This document shows positions 35,670-44,902 of a stretch of DNA of 64,000 nucleotides, piece by piece. The translations under genes were made by a program, and so were the position numbers. The DNA is taken from contig BPJS01000001.1 of NCBI GenBank assembly GCA_026004735.1, positions 3,731,641-3,795,640 on the forward strand, given 5' to 3'. Source of the DNA: Isosphaeraceae bacterium (lineage in GTDB: Bacteria; Planctomycetota; Planctomycetia; Isosphaerales; Isosphaeraceae). Below the pieces are notes generated by a model. The model did not search any database. It had not been told where the DNA came from and saw nothing but the letters and a program-made list of their open reading frames with translations. The stretch's first letter is position 1. Every line of letters begins with the position of its first letter.

Positions 35670-36211
35670 GGCAAACTCTCAATCGTCAAATGAGAATTTG
35701 TATAAACATCAATGCTAGCAGCAATCGTCAGCGCCGCCTCGACAACCGCCCGGGCGCCCAGCCCCGTGTGCTGGCACAACGCGCGCGCCGCTGCCAACGC
35801 ATACGAACCCCCCGATCCCGCCGCCAGAATCCCATCACTGGGCTGGATCACATCGCCCGACCCCGAAATCAACAGACTGTGCCGGGCATCGGCCACGACC
35901 AGCAACGCATCCAGCCGCCGCAACGCCCGATCAGTCCGCCACTGCTTGGCCAGCTCGATCGCCGCCCGCAGCATGTTGGCATTCTGGGATTTCAATTGCC
36001 CCTCAAACCGCTCCAGCAACGCCAGCCCATCGGCCGCGCTGCCCGCAATCCCCGTCAACACCTGGCCATCGAGCAGCCTCCGAACCTTGACCGCGTCGGC
36101 CTTCATCACCGTCGAGCCGAGCGAGACCTGGCCGTCGCCGCCGAGCGCCACCTCATCTCCCCGGCGCACCGACAAAATCGTCGTCCCTCGCCAGATCCTG
36201 GTCTTCGCCAC
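35657..36211 (-). CDS. hslV: ATP-dependent protease peptidase subunit HslV
   Basis: Proteasome-like threonine peptidase forming a double hexamer capped by HslU. 184 residues from a GTG at 36211 with AAGGAGGA just upstream. The precursor begins with a nine-residue leader, and the mature enzyme should start at the first Thr of T-T-I-L-S-V (residue 10). G-G-D-G-Q-V-S-L-G and [12 protein letters not shown] are conserved. Frame open further upstream is not supported. First gene of hslV-hslU-hypothetical. Confidence 0.95.
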   Translation of the reverse strand: MAKTRIWRGTTILSVRRGDEVALGGDGQVSLGSTVMKADAVKVRRLLDGQVLTGIAGSAADGLALLERFEGQLKSQNANMLRAAIELAKQWRTDRALRRLDALLVVADARHSLLISGSGDVIQPSDGILAAGSGGSYALAAARALCQHTGLGARAVVEAALTIAASIDVYTNSHLTIESLPCPS

Positions 36212-36322
36212 CGGCTCCTCCTTACCGCTCGCTCTCCCGTCGGCTCCCAGCCGCTCGCCGCACCACCGCCTCCCCTGCTCAGAATGGGACACCCTCCCAG
36301 CCCGGTCTCGCCCGGCCCCGGT

Positions 36323-37879
36323 TCAGGGTCGCGGAGCCTCGATCTGGATGATCCGCGTTCGAGCCTGACCCTGCTCCTCCCGCTCAAACTGGATCGTATG
36401 CTCCCCGGGAACCGCCAGCCGAGCACGAAACGCCTCCGCATCCCCCACCGGCTCACCGTCCAACGCCTCGATCAAATCGCCCGGCTGCACGATCGTCGCC
36501 AGCGGCGCTTCAGGATCCACCTCCCTCACAAGCAATCCGCGGACTGGCTCGGCCAGCCCATACCGCCGCGCCGCCGCCGGACCATCGATCTCCACCAAAC
36601 TCAGTCCCACCCCCAACCCACCGCGCGCCTCCCCTTCGGCCCCAGCCGGATCACCTTCCGCCTCATCTGCCGGCTCCGGCCGACGCAGAAATCCCCCCGG
36701 ACCGACCCGCGGACGCCCTCCCGGCGATCCACCCTGAACGATCGTCCCCCGGTCCGCCACAACCACGTCCAGCTCCAGCCGCCGCCCCGCCCGCCAGACC
36801 ACCAGCCGCGCCCCGCGGCCGATCGGTGTCAGCGAAACCAGATTGATCAAATGATTGTGGTCGACCACCTCAACCCCGTCGTATTCCACGATGACGTCGC
36901 CCGCAACCAATCCAGCCCGTTCGGCCGGCGACCCCGCCGTGACCGCATTGATCCGCGCCCCACGCGGCCGCTCCAACCCGATCGCCTGCGCCATCTCCGC
37001 CGTCAACACGTCCAGCGCAACCCCAATCGCCCCCCGACGCACCCGCCCGTGTTCCACCAGTTGGTTCAGCACCCACCGCGCCAAATTGATCGGGATACTA
37101 AAGCCAACCCCCTCGCTGCCCCCTCCATTCGACGCAATCGCCGTGTTCAGCCCGACCACCTCACCCTTCAAATTGACCAACGGGCCGCCCGAATTGCCCG
37201 GATTGATCGCCGCATCGGTCTGAAGAAAATCCTGATTCTCAACCCCATCGTCTTCCAGCTCCGCCTCGTGACGGCCCCGCGCGCTAATGATCCCCTGACT
37301 GATCGAATGGGTCAGCCCAAACGGGCTGCCAACCGCCAGGACCCACGTCCCCACCGCGACCCGATCGCTGTCTCCGAGCCGGGCAGTCGGCAGATCGGAA
37401 CGCCCCAGCTTGAGCACCGCCACGTCGGCCTTCTGATCCGACCAGATCCGCTCCGGGCGCAGCACCCGCCCGTCATGCAAGTAAATCGCCGTATCGGCTG
37501 GCGTCGCCCCGTGGACGACATGGTGATTGGTCAGAACATAACGGCCACGACCGCCATCGGCCTCCGCCGCTACGATTACCCCCGAACCCGTCTCCTCAAA
37601 CCGCGCCGCGGTCCCATCGTCTCGGACCCCTTGCTTCCGCGCCACGATGTGCACGACGGCCGGCGACACCACCCGCGCAACCAGCTCAAACGTCCGATCA
37701 ACGCCTTGAAACTCGGCATACTGACGATTCAGTTGGTCGTAAAGATCGCCACCGGCCTCGAACCCTGCCGGCGGTGTCTGAGCGGTCAGAGCCGGAAGCG
37801 TGACCCGGGACACCATCGCTCCCAGGACTGTGCCGATTGCCAGGCTGACCAGGCAGGCGGGAATCAGGCGGATTCTCAT
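36323..37879 (-). CDS. HtrA/DegP-like periplasmic serine protease with two PDZ domains
   Basis: 518 residues; an N-terminal hydrophobic segment (about 8-27) serves as signal anchor or signal peptide. The trypsin-like domain has His120 (L-T-N-H-H-V-V), Asp152 (K-A-D-V-A-V-L) and Ser230 (N-P-G-N-S-G-G-P). Two PDZ domains follow (about 290-370 and 425-515, each ending in G-D-x-I-x-x-x-D-G). A Pro/Gly/Glu-rich linker at about 375-415 separates them. Degrades or chaperones damaged envelope proteins. The ATG at 37879 was chosen over an upstream in-frame start at 37933 because the signal sequence follows directly. Promoter at 37943-37971. Confidence 0.93.
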   Translation of the reverse strand: MRIRLIPACLVSLAIGTVLGAMVSRVTLPALTAQTPPAGFEAGGDLYDQLNRQYAEFQGVDRTFELVARVVSPAVVHIVARKQGVRDDGTAARFEETGSGVIVAAEADGGRGRYVLTNHHVVHGATPADTAIYLHDGRVLRPERIWSDQKADVAVLKLGRSDLPTARLGDSDRVAVGTWVLAVGSPFGLTHSISQGIISARGRHEAELEDDGVENQDFLQTDAAINPGNSGGPLVNLKGEVVGLNTAIASNGGGSEGVGFSIPINLARWVLNQLVEHGRVRRGAIGVALDVLTAEMAQAIGLERPRGARINAVTAGSPAERAGLVAGDVIVEYDGVEVVDHNHLINLVSLTPIGRGARLVVWRAGRRLELDVVVADRGTIVQGGSPGGRPRVGPGGFLRRPEPADEAEGDPAGAEGEARGGLGVGLSLVEIDGPAAARRYGLAEPVRGLLVREVDPEAPLATIVQPGDLIEALDGEPVGDAEAFRARLAVPGEHTIQFEREEQGQARTRIIQIEAPRP

Positions 37880-37942
37880 GCCGCTACAACGCCCTCCCCG
37901 AAGGTCCGAGACGGTCCCAGACCCTCCCAGCACGTCCTCGCC

Positions 37943-37971
37943 AATCTACGCCGAGGCCGGCCCCCTGTCAA
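37943..37971 (-). promoter_or_regulatory. Promoter of the htrA-like gene
   Basis: Minus strand: perfect TTGACA (complement of 37966-37971), 17-nt spacer, TAGATT (complement of 37943-37948, four of six). It lies 63 nt before the ATG at 37879 and just after the terminator of the upstream gene. Confidence 0.6.
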
Positions 37972-38001
37972 AACCGCCAGCCAGCGACTCCCTACAAAAC
38001 A

Positions 38002-38027
38002 AGGCCGCTGGCAACTGCCAGCGGCCT
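38002..38027 (-). terminator. Intrinsic terminator of the DksA/TraR-type gene
   Basis: Perfect 11-bp stem (AGGCCGCTGGC, 38002-38012, with 38017-38027) and a 4-nt loop, followed on the minus strand by TTGTTTTG. Starts 51 nt after the stop at 38078. A textbook rho-independent terminator. Confidence 0.85.
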
Positions 38028-38077
38028 GTCCGATCAGTCGACACGAAGCGTCCGGCGTTCGCCCGGATCGAAATGTC

Positions 38078-38572
38078 CTAGCGGCCGCTCTCGGTCAAGT
38101 CGATCTCAAACTCGCTAATATTGATCTCGGCCTCGCGATCCGAATCATCGAGCCGCTTGTCGTCGAGCTTGTCCCAGCGGGGGATGTAGCCTCCGCGCGC
38201 CCGCTCCAGCGCGCTCAGGCCGGTTCGCTCCGCCTCACGCTGGCACTCGATGCACGTGCTGGTATACGGCAGCGCATTGAGACGGGCCTCGCCGATCTTG
38301 CCGCCGCAGATCTCGCACCGACCGTAGACGCCTTTCTCAATGCGTCGCAGCGCATGCTCAATCTGCTCCAACTCGCGGCTCTCCAGCTCGGCCAATTGGG
38401 AGCTGATCTCGTCGTTCGCGGTGTCGATCGCCGCATCGGCCGAATCGCCGACCTCGAAGGTCGACGCATACTCACGCAGGGAATCCAGGTCCCCGGTCAG
38501 GGCCTTACGCAGCGCATCACGCCGCTTGACGAGGCGGGTGTGAAGCCGGACCAGGGCATCTTTGCGAGCCAA
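38078..38572 (-). CDS. DksA/TraR-type zinc-finger protein
   Basis: 164 residues. A helical N-terminal part (about 1-80, coiled-coil character, with D-x-A-D-A-A-I-D) is followed by a C4 zinc finger with Cys86, Cys89, Cys107 and Cys110. This is the layout of proteins that enter the RNA polymerase secondary channel and tune transcription, with ppGpp in the case of DksA. The tail (about 125-164) is acidic and specific to this lineage. Start TTG at 38572 has GGAGGTGA immediately before it. Own terminator at 38002. Borders the candidate replication origin. Confidence 0.88.
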   Translation of the reverse strand: MARKDALVRLHTRLVKRRDALRKALTGDLDSLREYASTFEVGDSADAAIDTANDEISSQLAELESRELEQIEHALRRIEKGVYGRCEICGGKIGEARLNALPYTSTCIECQREAERTGLSALERARGGYIPRWDKLDDKRLDDSDREAEINISEFEIDLTESGR

Positions 38573-38935
38573 GGGTCACCTCCAAGGGGGGGCCGACGCG
38601 TCGTCGATCGCGAATCACGCCACAGGGGCGGAAATCCCCGTCCTGTCCCATCGCAACGCGCTTCGGACTTACCAGACCGGACGGAGAAGAGTCACAGGGA
38701 CGCGACGGAACTCAGGAATCATCCCAGGGCGAGCCAGTCCGAGCACATTATGCACCATAGACAAGGCAGGACATCCGGGATGGCACTTCAAAATCACTCT
38801 ACGTCCCGATTCGGAAAAGGTTTGCCGAATCCCGAGGAAATCCGGCCGCCACGCCTGGTGGGTTGGACAGGTTGCCATGTTGGGAGCGACGATGCAACGG
38901 CCCGGTGGCACTTTTGCGGAAGGGTGGCGGCTGAC
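38573..38935. other. Gene-free region at the GC-skew switch; candidate replication origin
   Basis: 363 bp between the DksA/TraR-type gene and the 3' end of the next minus-strand gene. The plus strand changes from C-rich to G-rich here, the polarity of oriC. It holds one 8-of-9 match to the DnaA box (TTATGCACC, 38748-38756) and a 7-bp inverted repeat (38808-38831). There is no cluster of DnaA boxes and no strongly AT-rich unwinding element, and dnaA is not nearby. It must also contain the promoter of the gene at 38572; a possible -10 CATAAT lies at 38747-38752 (minus). Confidence 0.4.
38808..38831. repeat. Inverted repeat in the gene-free region
   Basis: GATTCGG (38808-38814) and CCGAATC (38825-38831), a perfect 7-bp palindrome arms pair around AAAAGGTTTG. 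Could be a protein-binding site or a hairpin; no family recognised. Confidence 0.5.
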
Positions 38936-40441
38936 TCACGGCGTCGTGTACCGCCCAATGACCGTGGGCGGAGCCCCCGGACGACGTTGGAAGTTGACGT
39001 ACTGGGTACTCCGCTGGCCGGCGCCGTAGATCCACTGAATCCGAACGTCGCCCTGGGTTACGATCTGCGAACGGCGGTCGGGGGTGCCGAGCTGGGCCTC
39101 AACTTCTTCCGGCGTCAGGCCCAGCAGGGGGTCGTCGCCGGCGGTGGCGGCCGAGGCGGCGGTCGTCGGCGTGGCGGTCTGAGACTCGACCCATTGCCCG
39201 TCGCGGAGCTGAAACCCAAGTCTCCGGAACTGCTCTCGCGCGGAGGGAAGATTCGGGTCGAGGGCCAGGGCTTCCTGGAGCAGGGTGATGGCGGTCGGGC
39301 GGTCCTTGAGGACGTTCAGATAGTCTTCGGCCAGGGCGGCCCGGCCGTCGGCGTCGCCGGGGGCCAGCCGCTGGGTGCGGTAGTGGTCCAGCCACTGCCG
39401 CCGGACCTGGTTGGCCAGGGCGGCTTGGCCGTTCTGCTCCAGCGAGCGGGCCAAGTCGAACGCCTCCAGCCGGCGGAGCCGCGTCACATTGTTGACCGAG
39501 GCTTCCAGGCCACGGGTCCGCAGCGCGTCGGCCAGGGCCGGGCGGTCGGGCAGAAGGGCCACCGCACGTTCGGCAAGATCCAGCCCCGAAGCCGGGTCTT
39601 GAGCCAGCCGGGTCTCCAGCTCGGCCTGGATCAGGTCGGCGTAGAGCAGCCGGTTGAGGGCAGGGAGCAGTTCGGCGGGAGCGTCGCGGTAGGCGGCTTC
39701 CCCGGACTGGCGATAGCGCGCAGCCCAATCGTCGAACCCGGCTGGTGGCTTCGGGATCGGGGTTTTGGCGTCGGGGAAAAACTCGGCGACTTGCTGGGCG
39801 AGTCGGGCCAGCTCGTCGGCCGTGGTTGCCTGGCGTCGGAGGGCCAGGAAGGCGCGGTGGGCCAGGGTGGAGGGAACCGGTTCGAGCAGTTGGGCCTCGC
39901 GTCCACGGCGGGCCAGTTCGAGGGTCGCTTCGGGGGAGCGGGCGGCGGGGCGTTCTGCCTCGCTCCAGAGAATCTCGGTCTGGACCTGGCGGGCGCGGTC
40001 GAGCAGTTCGGGGTCGTTGTAGAGCCGGGCGCGGTGCTCGGCCCAGGCGGCCCAAGCGCGGCGGCGGGTCAGTTCGCCGGGCGGGAGGGCGGCCAGTCCG
40101 GTCTCCAGCCGCTGGCGGTCCTCGGGGAGCAGTTGCAGTGATTGGACCTCCAGGATCAGCCGATCGCCGTCGCGCCGGAGGATCCCCTCGGCGCGGACAA
40201 CCCGCTGGCTCGGCGCCTGGCGAAATCGAAGCTCGGTCGGGAGGCGGAGCACGACGTCGGACCGCTTCAGCAGGATCTCGTCAAATCCTCGGCCGGGATG
40301 GAACTGGTAGAGGGCAACACGCCCATCGACGGCGACGGCTTTTCCGATTAGGTCGGGTCGGCGGGCGAGGTCGGGAGGATCGATTTCGAGGGCTTTTTGG
40401 GTCAGGAGGCCGAGGCTGAGCAGGACGAGGGTCGGGATCAT
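38936..40441 (-). CDS. Secreted hypothetical protein with TPR-like region and BamE/SmpA-like end
   Basis: 501 residues. A short signal-like N-terminus (1-15) is followed by a beta-rich segment (about 20-105, with G-K-A-V-A-V-D-G-R-V). A long helical part (about 105-425) follows, with tetratricopeptide-like spacing near 385-425 (E-D-Y-L-N-V-L...L-Q-E-A-L-A-L-D-P). The C-terminal 60 residues, from L-G-L-T-P-E-E-V-E-A-Q-L-G-T-P-D on, resemble the SmpA/BamE fold. Its ATG overlaps the stop of the gene at 40438 (ATGA), so the two are translationally coupled. An outer-membrane or envelope role is likely; the exact function is unknown. Confidence 0.75.
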   Translation of the reverse strand: MIPTLVLLSLGLLTQKALEIDPPDLARRPDLIGKAVAVDGRVALYQFHPGRGFDEILLKRSDVVLRLPTELRFRQAPSQRVVRAEGILRRDGDRLILEVQSLQLLPEDRQRLETGLAALPPGELTRRRAWAAWAEHRARLYNDPELLDRARQVQTEILWSEAERPAARSPEATLELARRGREAQLLEPVPSTLAHRAFLALRRQATTADELARLAQQVAEFFPDAKTPIPKPPAGFDDWAARYRQSGEAAYRDAPAELLPALNRLLYADLIQAELETRLAQDPASGLDLAERAVALLPDRPALADALRTRGLEASVNNVTRLRRLEAFDLARSLEQNGQAALANQVRRQWLDHYRTQRLAPGDADGRAALAEDYLNVLKDRPTAITLLQEALALDPNLPSAREQFRRLGFQLRDGQWVESQTATPTTAASAATAGDDPLLGLTPEEVEAQLGTPDRRSQIVTQGDVRIQWIYGAGQRSTQYVNFQRRPGAPPTVIGRYTTP

Positions 40442-41805
40442 CGGGGTTGGCCAAAGGGGCGAGGAGAGTCAGGTTCGAGACGAGGGGTGGCGGGGTTGGC
40501 TCGGGCCGATTGGAGGGAATCCCAGTCGGTGCGCTGGAGGGCGTCGCTGCGGGTGATGAGGACGCCGCTGTCCGGTTCAAGGCCGATCAGCCACTCGGTG
40601 TCTTGGAGGCGAATCGAGGCCAGCCGGGCGCCGAAGAGGACGGGGTCGCCGGGGGCGAGCTTCTGGTCCTCGAAGAGATGGAAGCCGTTGAGGTCGAGCC
40701 GGCCAACGCGTGCCGGTCGGGGTCCGCGTCCGGAGAGGACGCGATAGGCGAGGCCGTAGGCGCCGGGAGAAGCGCCCGGCGGCGGCAGGCCCTCGATGGT
40801 GGTGTCGATGATCAGGGAGCGGCCTTTGTAGAGGGTTTCGAAGCGGCTGGTCCAGCGGTCGAAGTTGTCTTGGCGGGCGGCTTCGTCGAGGAGTTCTTCG
40901 AGCGAGACGTTGATCAGGTCGGCGAGGATCGCGGCCTCGCGCGCCAATTGGCGGGCTTCGGGGGTGCGGGGGTCGCTGCCTCCGAGCCGTTCGAAGGCGG
41001 AAGCTGCGCGGCCTAGGTGTTGGCGGGCAGCGTCGAAGTTGCCAGATTCGAGAGCCGCAAGGCCCGCGGACCAGTTTTCTTGGGCCTCGCCGGGGAGTCG
41101 TTCGAGGCGTGCCTGCCAGAGTCGAAGGAAGACCGTCGATCCGGCGAGCACGAGGACGCCTGTGATCACCCAAGCGGGGTGGAGTCGGCGGCGGGCCGGG
41201 CCGGGCAGTTCCACCAGGCGAGACGAGGGTTCGACGGCCGGCGATGTGCGTCGGCGAGTGCGGGGCGGGGTGCTGGGGAGAGTCGGGGGCTGCGCTGGTT
41301 GGGTCGCGGCCCGTCGCGTGGGGGCGGTGGGGCGTGGCGGGTCGGAACGAGCGTCGGCGGGGGGCGCCGGCGGGCTAGGCGGCACCGGCTGGGATCGAAG
41401 AGGCTCGGGGCTGCGCGGACTGCGATATTCTTCCGGAAGTTCGTGATCTTCAGGGGTAAGGGGAGTGGGAGGTAGCTCGTCGTCCCAGATGATCTCGGCG
41501 GCATCGGTGGCTTCGACGTGGACGGGGGCGGTGCGATACTCGATCGGCTCGTCGGGAGGCGTGGGCGCGGGCTCGGCGTCGGGCGAACGGCGGGGGCGTC
41601 GGGTCGGAGGCGGCGGATCAGGCAGCGGGCTGCGTGGGAGCACGAAGACGCCGTTGCCGCATTCGGGGCAACGCAGGGCTTGATAAGTCGCCGAGCGCTG
41701 GCCGCGGAGCAGATGGCCGTCGGGGCAAACGACCTGATAGTACTGCGGGGCAGCAACGAGGCTCTCCCGCGACCGATCTGGGAAGGAACGGCGGCGCCGA
41801 AGCAA
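40438..41805 (-). CDS. Zinc-ribbon membrane protein (hypothetical)
   Basis: 455 residues starting with TTG at 41805 (GGGGAG 9 nt upstream). The N-terminus has a zinc-ribbon-like C-P-D-G-H...C-P-E-C-G (about 27-48). A long Pro/Arg/Glu-rich disordered stretch (about 57-205) follows, then one membrane helix (about 212-230). The remainder is presumably extracytoplasmic: helical, with A-L-E-S-G-N-F-D-A-A-R-Q-H-L-G like a TPR unit, ending in a beta-rich domain. Coupled to the downstream gene by an ATGA overlap. The pair may sense or organise something at the cell envelope; no function recognised. Confidence 0.75.
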   Translation of the reverse strand: MLRRRRSFPDRSRESLVAAPQYYQVVCPDGHLLRGQRSATYQALRCPECGNGVFVLPRSPLPDPPPPTRRPRRSPDAEPAPTPPDEPIEYRTAPVHVEATDAAEIIWDDELPPTPLTPEDHELPEEYRSPRSPEPLRSQPVPPSPPAPPADARSDPPRPTAPTRRAATQPAQPPTLPSTPPRTRRRTSPAVEPSSRLVELPGPARRRLHPAWVITGVLVLAGSTVFLRLWQARLERLPGEAQENWSAGLAALESGNFDAARQHLGRAASAFERLGGSDPRTPEARQLAREAAILADLINVSLEELLDEAARQDNFDRWTSRFETLYKGRSLIIDTTIEGLPPPGASPGAYGLAYRVLSGRGPRPARVGRLDLNGFHLFEDQKLAPGDPVLFGARLASIRLQDTEWLIGLEPDSGVLITRSDALQRTDWDSLQSARANPATPRLEPDSPRPFGQPR

Positions 41806-41932
41806 ATCAGTCGGCTCCCCGTGATTGGGAGAGGATCGGGATGTGCGTCCCGAATTATCAGGGTGGGGCTGAGGTGCGTCAATGACGCTCGTCGGACACG
41901 TGTCGCGGATCGATCAGGCCCAGAGAGCGGGT

Positions 41933-41960
41933 TTGACGCAGGAGGGCTAGGGTCGATAAA
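41933..41960 (+). promoter_or_regulatory. rpsB: Promoter of the rpsB-tsf-pyrH-frr series
   Basis: TTGACG (41933-41938), 16-nt spacer and GATAAA (41955-41960). Same spacing and GATA-type -10 as the tRNA-Val promoter. It would give an rpsB leader of about 120 nt. Confidence 0.55.
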
Positions 41961-41968
41961 GTCTATGG

Positions 41969-41985
41969 TTCGCCGTGGTGGCGAA
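41969..41985 (+). promoter_or_regulatory. rpsB: Stem-loop at the start of the rpsB leader
   Basis: TTCGCC (41969-41974) and GGCGAA (41980-41985) pair perfectly around GTGGT, immediately after the predicted transcription start. S2 synthesis is autoregulated through mRNA leaders in several bacteria; whether this hairpin takes part is unknown. Confidence 0.4.
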
Positions 41986-42087
41986 GCGGATCGGTAACCG
42001 TGAGCACGGCCGCCCTGGGCACGTCGCCTGGGGACGCTCGGCCGAGACGAGGATGGACCAGGCCCGCCAGGGGCGAGGAGAGGGACG

Positions 42088-43017
42088 TTGGCACTCACCG
42101 TTAAGGAATTGATCGACGCCGGGGTGCACTTCGGACATCGTGCCAGCCGCTGGAATCCGAAGATGAAGCCGTACATTTACGGCAAGCGCAATTTGATTCA
42201 CATCATCGATTTGAAGGAAACGGTGCGGGGGCTGCTGCGTGCGACCAAATACTTTCAGCGGGTGGCGGCGGCCAACGGGCTGATCTTGTTTGTAGGGACC
42301 AAGCGACAGGCGGCCGAGGTGCTCAACGAGGAGTGCCGGCGGGGGGGGATGCCCTACGTGACCGAGCGTTGGCTGGGAGGAACGCTGACCAATTTCCGGA
42401 CCATTCGCAGTCGGCTTGAGCGGCTGGCGGAGTTGGAAACGATTCTGGATGGGGAGCAGGCGCTCAGCTACTCGAAGAAGATGGTGTCGACGCTGACGCG
42501 GGAGCGGCGGAAGATTCAGCGTAACTTGGAGGGTATCCGGAACATGAACCGGCTGCCCGAGGCAATTTTTGTGATCGATCCCCACCGCGAAAAAATTGCC
42601 GTGCGGGAAGCGCGCAAGCTGGGGATCAAGGTGGTGGCGTTGATGGATACGGATTGTGACCCGGACGAAGTCGATTTGCCGATTCCGGGCAATGACGACA
42701 GCATGCGGTCGATCGAGCTGGTGGTGAAGCGGCTGATGGACGCGATCATTGAGGGTCGGGCCGCGGCGCCGCCCGAACCGTCCGGGCCGGCCGAAAATGG
42801 CGAACGGGGTGGTCGGCGGGATCGCCGGGGCGCATTGGGCGGGCGAGGTGGAACGGGCCGGAGCAGCCGGGCGGCGGAGACCGAAGCGGCGACCATGGTG
42901 GCCGAGGCTCCGGCACCAGAAGCTGCAGAGTCGGCCGAGCCGAAGCCTGCTTCGTCCGAACCCGAGACGGCGGATTCGGCCGCGGTCGAGTCTGACTCGA
43001 ACGCAAGCAACCAGTAG
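42088..43017 (+). CDS. rpsB: 30S ribosomal protein S2
   Basis: Small-subunit ribosomal protein needed for S1 binding and translation initiation. 309 residues, with the conserved core over about 1-232: [11 protein letters not shown] (near 8-18), [10 protein letters not shown], and [10 protein letters not shown] near 188-197. Beyond the core lies an extra ~75-residue tail, first Arg/Gly-rich then Ala/Glu/Ser-rich, absent from ordinary S2. Start TTG at 42088 with GGAGAGGG upstream. First gene of the conserved rpsB-tsf-pyrH-frr order. Confidence 0.97.
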   Translation: MALTVKELIDAGVHFGHRASRWNPKMKPYIYGKRNLIHIIDLKETVRGLLRATKYFQRVAAANGLILFVGTKRQAAEVLNEECRRGGMPYVTERWLGGTLTNFRTIRSRLERLAELETILDGEQALSYSKKMVSTLTRERRKIQRNLEGIRNMNRLPEAIFVIDPHREKIAVREARKLGIKVVALMDTDCDPDEVDLPIPGNDDSMRSIELVVKRLMDAIIEGRAAAPPEPSGPAENGERGGRRDRRGALGGRGGTGRSSRAAETEAATMVAEAPAPEAAESAEPKPASSEPETADSAAVESDSNASNQ

Positions 43018-43178
43018 ACCGGTTCGAACCCAATTGGCTGGAGTGGGAGCCAGATCAAGCCCCGCTCGGGCAGGATCACGGACCCGGCGGGGCGAGCCGA
43101 TCGAGCACCGACCCGAGCGGAACGACCTATCCGAAACCAAAACGCAGAGACTCTTCAAAGCCAACCGGGGAGGCAGAC

Positions 43179-44042
43179 ATGGCGGAGATCACCGCAGCGA
43201 AGGTCAACGAGCTGCGTAAGTTGACCGGCCTGGGACTGATGGAGTGCAAGGGGCTGTTGACCAAGGCCGAAGGAGACCTGGAGCGAGCCTTGACGCTGGC
43301 CAAGGAGCAGGGTCTGAAGCACGCCGAGAAGCGAGCCGGACGGGCGGCCAAGGCGGGGCGTGTCGAGGTCGCGCTAGGGGGATCGGACCGCGGCGCGATG
43401 GTCGAGCTGAATAGCGAGACCGATTTCGTGGCGCGGAATGAGGAGTTCCGCCAGATGGCCAAGGCGCTGGCCGAGCATGTCCTGGCGCTGGGCAGCTCGG
43501 AACTGAGCGCGGTGTTGGAGTCGAAGTGGGACGGGAAGACGGTCCGCGAGGCTCTGACCGAACTCAACGCGCGGACCGGCGAGAATGTCGGCTTGGCGCG
43601 GGTGGTGCAGTTCGCAGGCGAGGGTCAGGTCGACTATTACATTCATCATGATGGAATGAAGGGTGCGCTGGTGCAGATGTCGGGCCCGTGCGATCCGGGG
43701 CTGGTTAAGGATCTGGCGATGCACATTGTGGCGACGCCGATCAAGCCACTGGCCGTGCGGCGCGAGGAGATGCCCGAGGCGGTCGTGGCCGAGCAGAAGC
43801 GAATCTTTCTGACCCAGATCGCGACCCAGATGGCCGACAAGCCGGAGCCGGTGCGGGAGAAGATCGCGGGAGGAAAGATGGACGCGTGGTACAAGGAGAC
43901 GGTGCTGCTCGAACAGGAATTTGTGAAGGACCCGTCGAAGCGGATTCGAGAAGTGCTGGCAGCGGCGGGCAAGGATCTGACGGTCAGCCGTTTTGCGCGG
44001 TTTTTTGTGGGCGAATCCGGCGAGGGTGGCACAGCGGGCTGA
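43179..44042 (+). CDS. tsf: Translation elongation factor Ts
   Basis: Guanine-nucleotide exchange factor that recycles EF-Tu. 287 residues (normal). The N-terminal UBA-like part [13 protein letters not shown] (about 12-24) is the family signature. The core motif contacting EF-Tu is [12 protein letters not shown] (about 73-84). The second subdomain contains Y-Y-I-H-H-D-G. It lies 161 nt after rpsB in the universal order. GGGGAGGC stands before the ATG. Confidence 0.97.
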   Translation: MAEITAAKVNELRKLTGLGLMECKGLLTKAEGDLERALTLAKEQGLKHAEKRAGRAAKAGRVEVALGGSDRGAMVELNSETDFVARNEEFRQMAKALAEHVLALGSSELSAVLESKWDGKTVREALTELNARTGENVGLARVVQFAGEGQVDYYIHHDGMKGALVQMSGPCDPGLVKDLAMHIVATPIKPLAVRREEMPEAVVAEQKRIFLTQIATQMADKPEPVREKIAGGKMDAWYKETVLLEQEFVKDPSKRIREVLAAAGKDLTVSRFARFFVGESGEGGTAG

Positions 44043-44131
44043 TCGATGCCGGGCCGAGCTGGCCGAGGCTGGGTCGGCACAGGGCGACGGTCGAAACGAC
44101 CGATCAGAACCGCGCTCAGGGGGGAGATGGA

Positions 44132-44902
44132 ATGGAGACGGGAGCGCCGTTGGGACCTCCAGTATTCAGGCGGGTGTTGCTCAAGCTGTCGGGGGAGAGT
44201 TTTTGCCGACCTGGGGAAGGCGGCTTGAGTGTGGAGGAGATCGCGGCGGTCGCGCGGCAGACGGCGGCAGTAGCGCGGAGCGGCGTGCGGCTGGCGGTCG
44301 TGGTCGGGGGGGGGAATATCCTACGCGGCAGCACGCTCTCGAAAGGGCAGACGCTGATCAAGGAATCGACTGCGCACTACATGGGGATGATGGCGACGGT
44401 GATCAACGGCCTGGCGTTGCAGGATGCGCTGGAGAGCGAGGGGGTCGAGACGCGGTTGATGACCAAGATTCACGTCAACGACGTGGCCGAGCCGTTTATC
44501 CGGCGGCGAGCGTTGAAGCATTTGGACAACGGGCGGGTGGTGATTCTGGCGACGGGGACGGGCAGTCCGTTTGTGACGACCGACACGGCGGCGGCGGTCC
44601 TGGGGATGGAGCTTGGCGTCGAGGTCTTGCTGAAGGCGACGCGGGTGGACGGCGTCTACTCGGCCGATCCGGAGAAGAATCCGCACGCGGTTCGGTATGA
44701 GAGTCTGACGTACGAGCAGGTCTTGCGTGATGGGTTGAAGGTAATGGATATGACGGCCATCGGGATGTGTCTGGACAACCGGCTGCCGATTCTGGTTTTC
44801 AACTTCAAGCGGCCAGGTAACATCGAGCGAGCGATCGCGGGCGAGCCGATCGGGACGTGGGTCGGAGCCACGGAACGTCCGCTGCGGCGTTGGCAGGCTT
44901 GA
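44132..44902 (+). CDS. pyrH: UMP kinase
   Basis: Phosphorylates UMP to UDP with ATP in pyrimidine synthesis; hexameric, cytosolic, of the amino-acid-kinase fold. 256 residues. L-K-L-S-G-E (about 17-22) is the phosphate-binding strand. [11 protein letters not shown] (about 56-66) and [12 protein letters not shown] (about 140-151) are hallmark motifs, as is [12 protein letters not shown]. The ATG at 44132 was chosen because GGGGAG lies 7 nt upstream; the frame is open further upstream through the tsf end. Third in the rpsB-tsf-pyrH-frr order. Confidence 0.96.
   Translation: METGAPLGPPVFRRVLLKLSGESFCRPGEGGLSVEEIAAVARQTAAVARSGVRLAVVVGGGNILRGSTLSKGQTLIKESTAHYMGMMATVINGLALQDALESEGVETRLMTKIHVNDVAEPFIRRRALKHLDNGRVVILATGTGSPFVTTDTAAAVLGMELGVEVLLKATRVDGVYSADPEKNPHAVRYESLTYEQVLRDGLKVMDMTAIGMCLDNRLPILVFNFKRPGNIERAIAGEPIGTWVGATERPLRRWQA

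Noticed and set aside
38825-38850. Possible RNase P RNA core (GAGGAAATCCGG resembles GAGGAAAGTCCGG)
   Set aside because: None of the other conserved P RNA segments follow, and the gene-free space is too short on that side.
35690-40141. A 1483-codon open frame on the plus strand
   Set aside because: Antisense to hslV, htrA-like, the DksA/TraR-type gene and part of the next gene; low-complexity Arg/Pro/Gly-rich sequence without family motifs. High GC and strand skew keep such frames open.
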